Positions 6,316 through 7,871 of a stretch of DNA of 7,871 nt are shown in pieces. Location of the stretch: positions 1 to 7,871 of the forward strand of contig JAPKCE010000075.1 in assembly GCA_028823075.1 (NCBI GenBank), read 5' to 3'. The notes beneath the pieces are model-generated. The model was not told the DNA's origin and did no database searches. It saw only the letters and a list, made by a program, of their open reading frames with translations. The position numbers were made by a program, and so were the translations under genes. Source of the DNA: Myxococcota bacterium. GTDB lineage: Bacteria > Myxococcota > UBA4151. Within the stretch, counting starts at the first letter, position 1, and every line of letters begins with the position of its first letter.

Positions 6316-7615
6316 GCGGCGCTTCAATATTTCAGGCCGACTCGAAGACGCTCTTAACGAATGCGATGCTCAACGTCTGGGCCTAACCCGCATTTTGGTG
6401 GCAGGGATGCTGCTGGTCGGGCTGGCTTTTGAGGACCTCCAAGTTCTTCATCACCTGCCACCGACAATGGCGCGGCCAAACGGGATCATGACTTGGGTGT
6501 TTCACCTCGGTTTGGGCGAGGCTTTGCTCTCGAGCCCCTTGGCTTTAGCCGGTCTAAAGCTATTGGCCGCCACAGCCCTCATATGCGTCCTCATCGGCTA
6601 TAAAACCCGCCTCGCTTTATGGCTCGCCACTCCATCGCTGTTACTCATCGGCGGGCTTGTGCGCTGTATGAGCACCTTCCACCATTCGGACCATGTCCTG
6701 TTGTTGATGCTACCGATTCTCGCGCTATCGAATTGCGACCAGGCCTACAGTTTGTCCCACTGGAAAAATAAGTGTTTGGATCAGCCCGAATCACACTCAA
6801 AAAACGATGCTTGGGCCATGTTTTGCCTGTGGGCCCTTGTCAGTCTCTGCTATTTTTCATCGGGCATCTCCAAGCTCATCAGCGGCGGCGGCAGCTGGTT
6901 TGACGCCAATAGCATGCGCGCCCGTATGTTACGTGGTGGGCTTAAAACGATTGAATATGGCGAAGGTGGCATTGTCGGCGCCTACAACCTCCCGGATGGA
7001 TTTTTTTTGGCCGCAGCCTGTTTGGTGTTGTCGGCGGAATTAGCCGCTCCGATGATTCTGGTTTCACGGCGACTCCGCAAAGTATTACCTTGCGTGTACA
7101 TCCTCTTTCACGGGCTCGTTTTCTGGTTTCAGAACATTCTTTTCTTTGAGTTTATCCTGCTTCAGTTCATTTTTCTGTGGAACAAGCCATCCCCCCTTAA
7201 AGCAGCAAACGAAAGCCGCCGGCCAAACAAACTCGTGCTTGGCGCCACTTTGTCTACTGTGCTCGGAACTCTGGCTTTAGCAGGCTTTCAACGGAACTAT
7301 TACCCGCTAACCCCGTATCGCATGTACGTTCAGGCCGAGGCTTTCCCTGTACGCTATGAGCGCGCCTTTAGGCGCACAAACGACGGCCTTATACCGCTCA
7401 AAGCACCCCCTGGCCCAAAAGGAAGAAAGCAGATTAAAAAGTACTTAATGCGAGTTGCCAACAATTGCGTTTTAGAGCCAAAAGCGTCGTTTTGCCCCGG
7501 GCTTATTCAGGTGTTAAGCTCTCAGTTAGGGATTCAAAACCCCAACTCGCTGGTTGTGCGAGTTTCGAATTTTAACCGAGATGGAACAACAACCCTTTTG
7601 GGTCAGCACCCCTAA
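6302..7615 (+). CDS. HTTM-domain (vitamin K-dependent gamma-carboxylase-like) multipass membrane protein
   Basis: This 437-residue integral membrane protein has about eight hydrophobic segments, near residues 28-46, 75-100, 102-120, 131-147, 170-190, 232-255, 263-293 and 311-328. It ends in a soluble, probably extracytoplasmic, domain of about 105 residues that opens with YPLTPYRMY (334-342), a kind of motif seen in HTTM proteins. Two stretches match the vitamin K carboxylase membrane core: FHHSDHVLLL (126-135) and YFSSGISKL (184-192) followed by a Trp-Phe and ANSM. By eye His128 and Lys191 align with human GGCX His160 and Lys218. GGCX carboxylates glutamate using reduced vitamin K; most bacterial HTTM proteins have no known substrate, so function stays open. 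The start is GTG inside mrcA (14-nt overlap), with GGGGAG 13 nt and GGGG 4 nt upstream; the next in-frame Met is 35 residues in. Family call is fairly good; activity is inference. Confidence 0.75.
   Translation: MKSFKRRFNISGRLEDALNECDAQRLGLTRILVAGMLLVGLAFEDLQVLHHLPPTMARPNGIMTWVFHLGLGEALLSSPLALAGLKLLAATALICVLIGYKTRLALWLATPSLLLIGGLVRCMSTFHHSDHVLLLMLPILALSNCDQAYSLSHWKNKCLDQPESHSKNDAWAMFCLWALVSLCYFSSGISKLISGGGSWFDANSMRARMLRGGLKTIEYGEGGIVGAYNLPDGFFLAAACLVLSAELAAPMILVSRRLRKVLPCVYILFHGLVFWFQNILFFEFILLQFIFLWNKPSPLKAANESRRPNKLVLGATLSTVLGTLALAGFQRNYYPLTPYRMYVQAEAFPVRYERAFRRTNDGLIPLKAPPGPKGRKQIKKYLMRVANNCVLEPKASFCPGLIQVLSSQLGIQNPNSLVVRVSNFNRDGTTTLLGQHP
7544..7564. repeat. Perfect 7-bp inverted repeat near the 3' end of the HTTM gene
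   Basis: AACTCGC (7544-7550) and GCGAGTT (7558-7564) are separated by a 7-nt loop. The hairpin lies about 50 nt before the stop codon and is followed by a broken T-rich stretch. It could help stabilise the mRNA 3' end or be chance. Confidence 0.25.
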
Positions 7616-7871
7616 AGCAAGGCAGCATAAAGCGGATGCTGACTTAAAATAAAGCCCTCGACCGAAGAAGCGTCATAGCTTTCCGTGTTTAAAAGGCTCG
7701 CCCGCAACAGGCTGAGCGCCTTTTTAGACAAACCAAGGTCACCATCGGCAACCGAGCTTGTAGCAACGCCCTCGAGTTGGTCGACAACCCATTGACGCGG
7801 GTTGTCAATCCCGTGAACCCGCCCGAGACTCGACATGATCTCGTCCCGGTTTGTCGGCGTTCTTAACAGTC
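7612..7871 (-). CDS. Unidentified protein, C-terminal end, runs off right edge
   Basis: On the minus strand a frame is open from the window edge to a TAG at 7614-7612, giving 85 complete residues. I do not recognise the family. The visible part is mostly helical in composition, with Leu/Ala-rich stretches such as SKKALSLLRASLLN, and ends QHPLYAALL. There is no membrane segment, signal peptide or catalytic motif. An in-frame ATG at 7836-7834 could start a 74-residue protein, but the frame stays open upstream (reading LLRTPTNRDEI before that Met) and no strong Shine-Dalgarno precedes it, so the tail of a longer protein is more likely. It converges on the operon, and its stop overlaps the HTTM gene stop. 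That the frame is coding is supported by its convergent fit with the neighbouring gene and by the absence of any plus-strand candidate here. Confidence 0.55.
   Translation of the reverse strand, partial: LLRTPTNRDEIMSSLGRVHGIDNPRQWVVDQLEGVATSSVADGDLGLSKKALSLLRASLLNTESYDASSVEGFILSQHPLYAALL
7691..7724 (+). terminator. Possible terminator of the operon, inside the convergent gene
   Basis: AAAAGGCTC (7691-7699) can pair with GAGC (7714-7717) plus CTTTT (7720-7724), with a 2-nt bulge at 7718-7719 and a 14-nt loop. The T run continues to 7725. This lies about 76 nt past the operon stop and is the best terminator-like structure downstream. The large loop and the bulge make it weak. The A-rich left arm would give a T run on the opposite strand too, but that strand is still coding here. 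Confidence 0.35.
7783..7806. repeat. Perfect 8-bp inverted repeat with an overlapping alternative hairpin
   Basis: GACAACCC (7783-7790) and GGGTTGTC (7799-7806) form a perfect 8-bp stem with an 8-nt loop. A second pair, ATTGAC (7791-7796) and GTCAAT (7804-7809), shares the GTC and is mutually exclusive with the first. Both lie inside the right-hand partial gene, with no T run following. They may be codon-driven coincidence. Confidence 0.3.

Larger units (their letters stand above)
740..7615 (+). other. Putative six-gene operon: SNase-like lipoprotein, pyrD, def, transaldolase, mrcA, HTTM protein
   Basis: Six plus-strand genes follow with junctions of +9, -4, +24, +3 and -14 nt, leaving no room for internal terminators or ordinary full-length promoters. 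The pyrD ribosome binding site overlaps the stop of the preceding gene, pyrD and def share ATGA, and the last gene starts inside mrcA. These arrangements point to cotranscription and translational coupling. The promoter should lie in 657-739. The products serve pyrimidine synthesis, protein maturation, sugar-phosphate metabolism and peptidoglycan synthesis, so common growth-linked expression is more plausible than a shared pathway. Cotranscription is inferred from spacing only. Confidence 0.7.

Noticed and set aside
7544..7575. Hairpin plus T-rich stretch as the operon terminator
   Set aside because: It lies before the HTTM stop codon, has no continuous T run, and would truncate the message; kept only as a repeat.
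7612..7836. A complete small 74-residue minus-strand gene starting at the ATG at 7836
   Set aside because: The frame is open upstream to the window edge and the ATG has no strong ribosome binding site, so I annotated it as the tail of a longer gene.
1..7871. Search for tRNA, rRNA, CRISPR repeats, insertion-sequence ends, toxin-antitoxin or defence genes
   Set aside because: No cloverleaf, regularly spaced repeats, transposase or defence motif was seen; nearly every base is accounted for by the listed genes.

Overview
The window is almost entirely coding. It looks like a core-genome segment of a moderately GC-rich Gram-negative bacterium. Supporting signs are a lipobox lipoprotein, a membrane-associated class 2 (quinone-linked) dihydroorotate dehydrogenase, and a bifunctional class A penicillin-binding protein of the PBP1A type. 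The gene mix would fit a deltaproteobacterial, Myxococcota or Bdellovibrionota-like lineage, but that is an impression and the sequence does not prove it. I see no RNA genes, insertion sequences, integrase or phage genes, or CRISPR arrays.

Layout. (a) Positions 1-656, minus strand: the N-terminal 218 residues of an alpha-D-phosphohexomutase (phosphoglucomutase/phosphomannomutase type), running off the left edge. (b) Positions 657-739: a short divergent intergenic region that should hold both promoters. (c) Positions 740-7615, plus strand: six tightly packed genes that look like one transcription unit. They are an SNase-like lipoprotein, pyrD (TTG start), def, a small TalC/MipB-type transaldolase, mrcA (PBP1A) and an HTTM/vitamin-K-carboxylase-like membrane protein (GTG start). 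Junctions are +9, -4, +24, +3 and -14 nt. (d) Positions 7612-7871, minus strand: the C-terminal end of an unidentified gene whose stop codon overlaps the stop of the last operon gene.

Function. The operon joins pyrimidine synthesis (pyrD), N-terminal maturation of new proteins (def), the non-oxidative pentose phosphate pathway (transaldolase) and cell-wall polymerisation (mrcA). These are growth-linked housekeeping steps with no direct biochemical connection. It is flanked by two envelope-associated proteins of unknown physiological role. No obvious defence system or new multi-gene machine is visible.

The points most worth a second look are two. The HTTM protein appears to keep the His and Lys equivalents of the vitamin K-dependent gamma-carboxylase active site. 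The SNase-like lipoprotein carries an Asn where a metal-binding Asp is usual and has a cysteine-bearing C-terminal tail.
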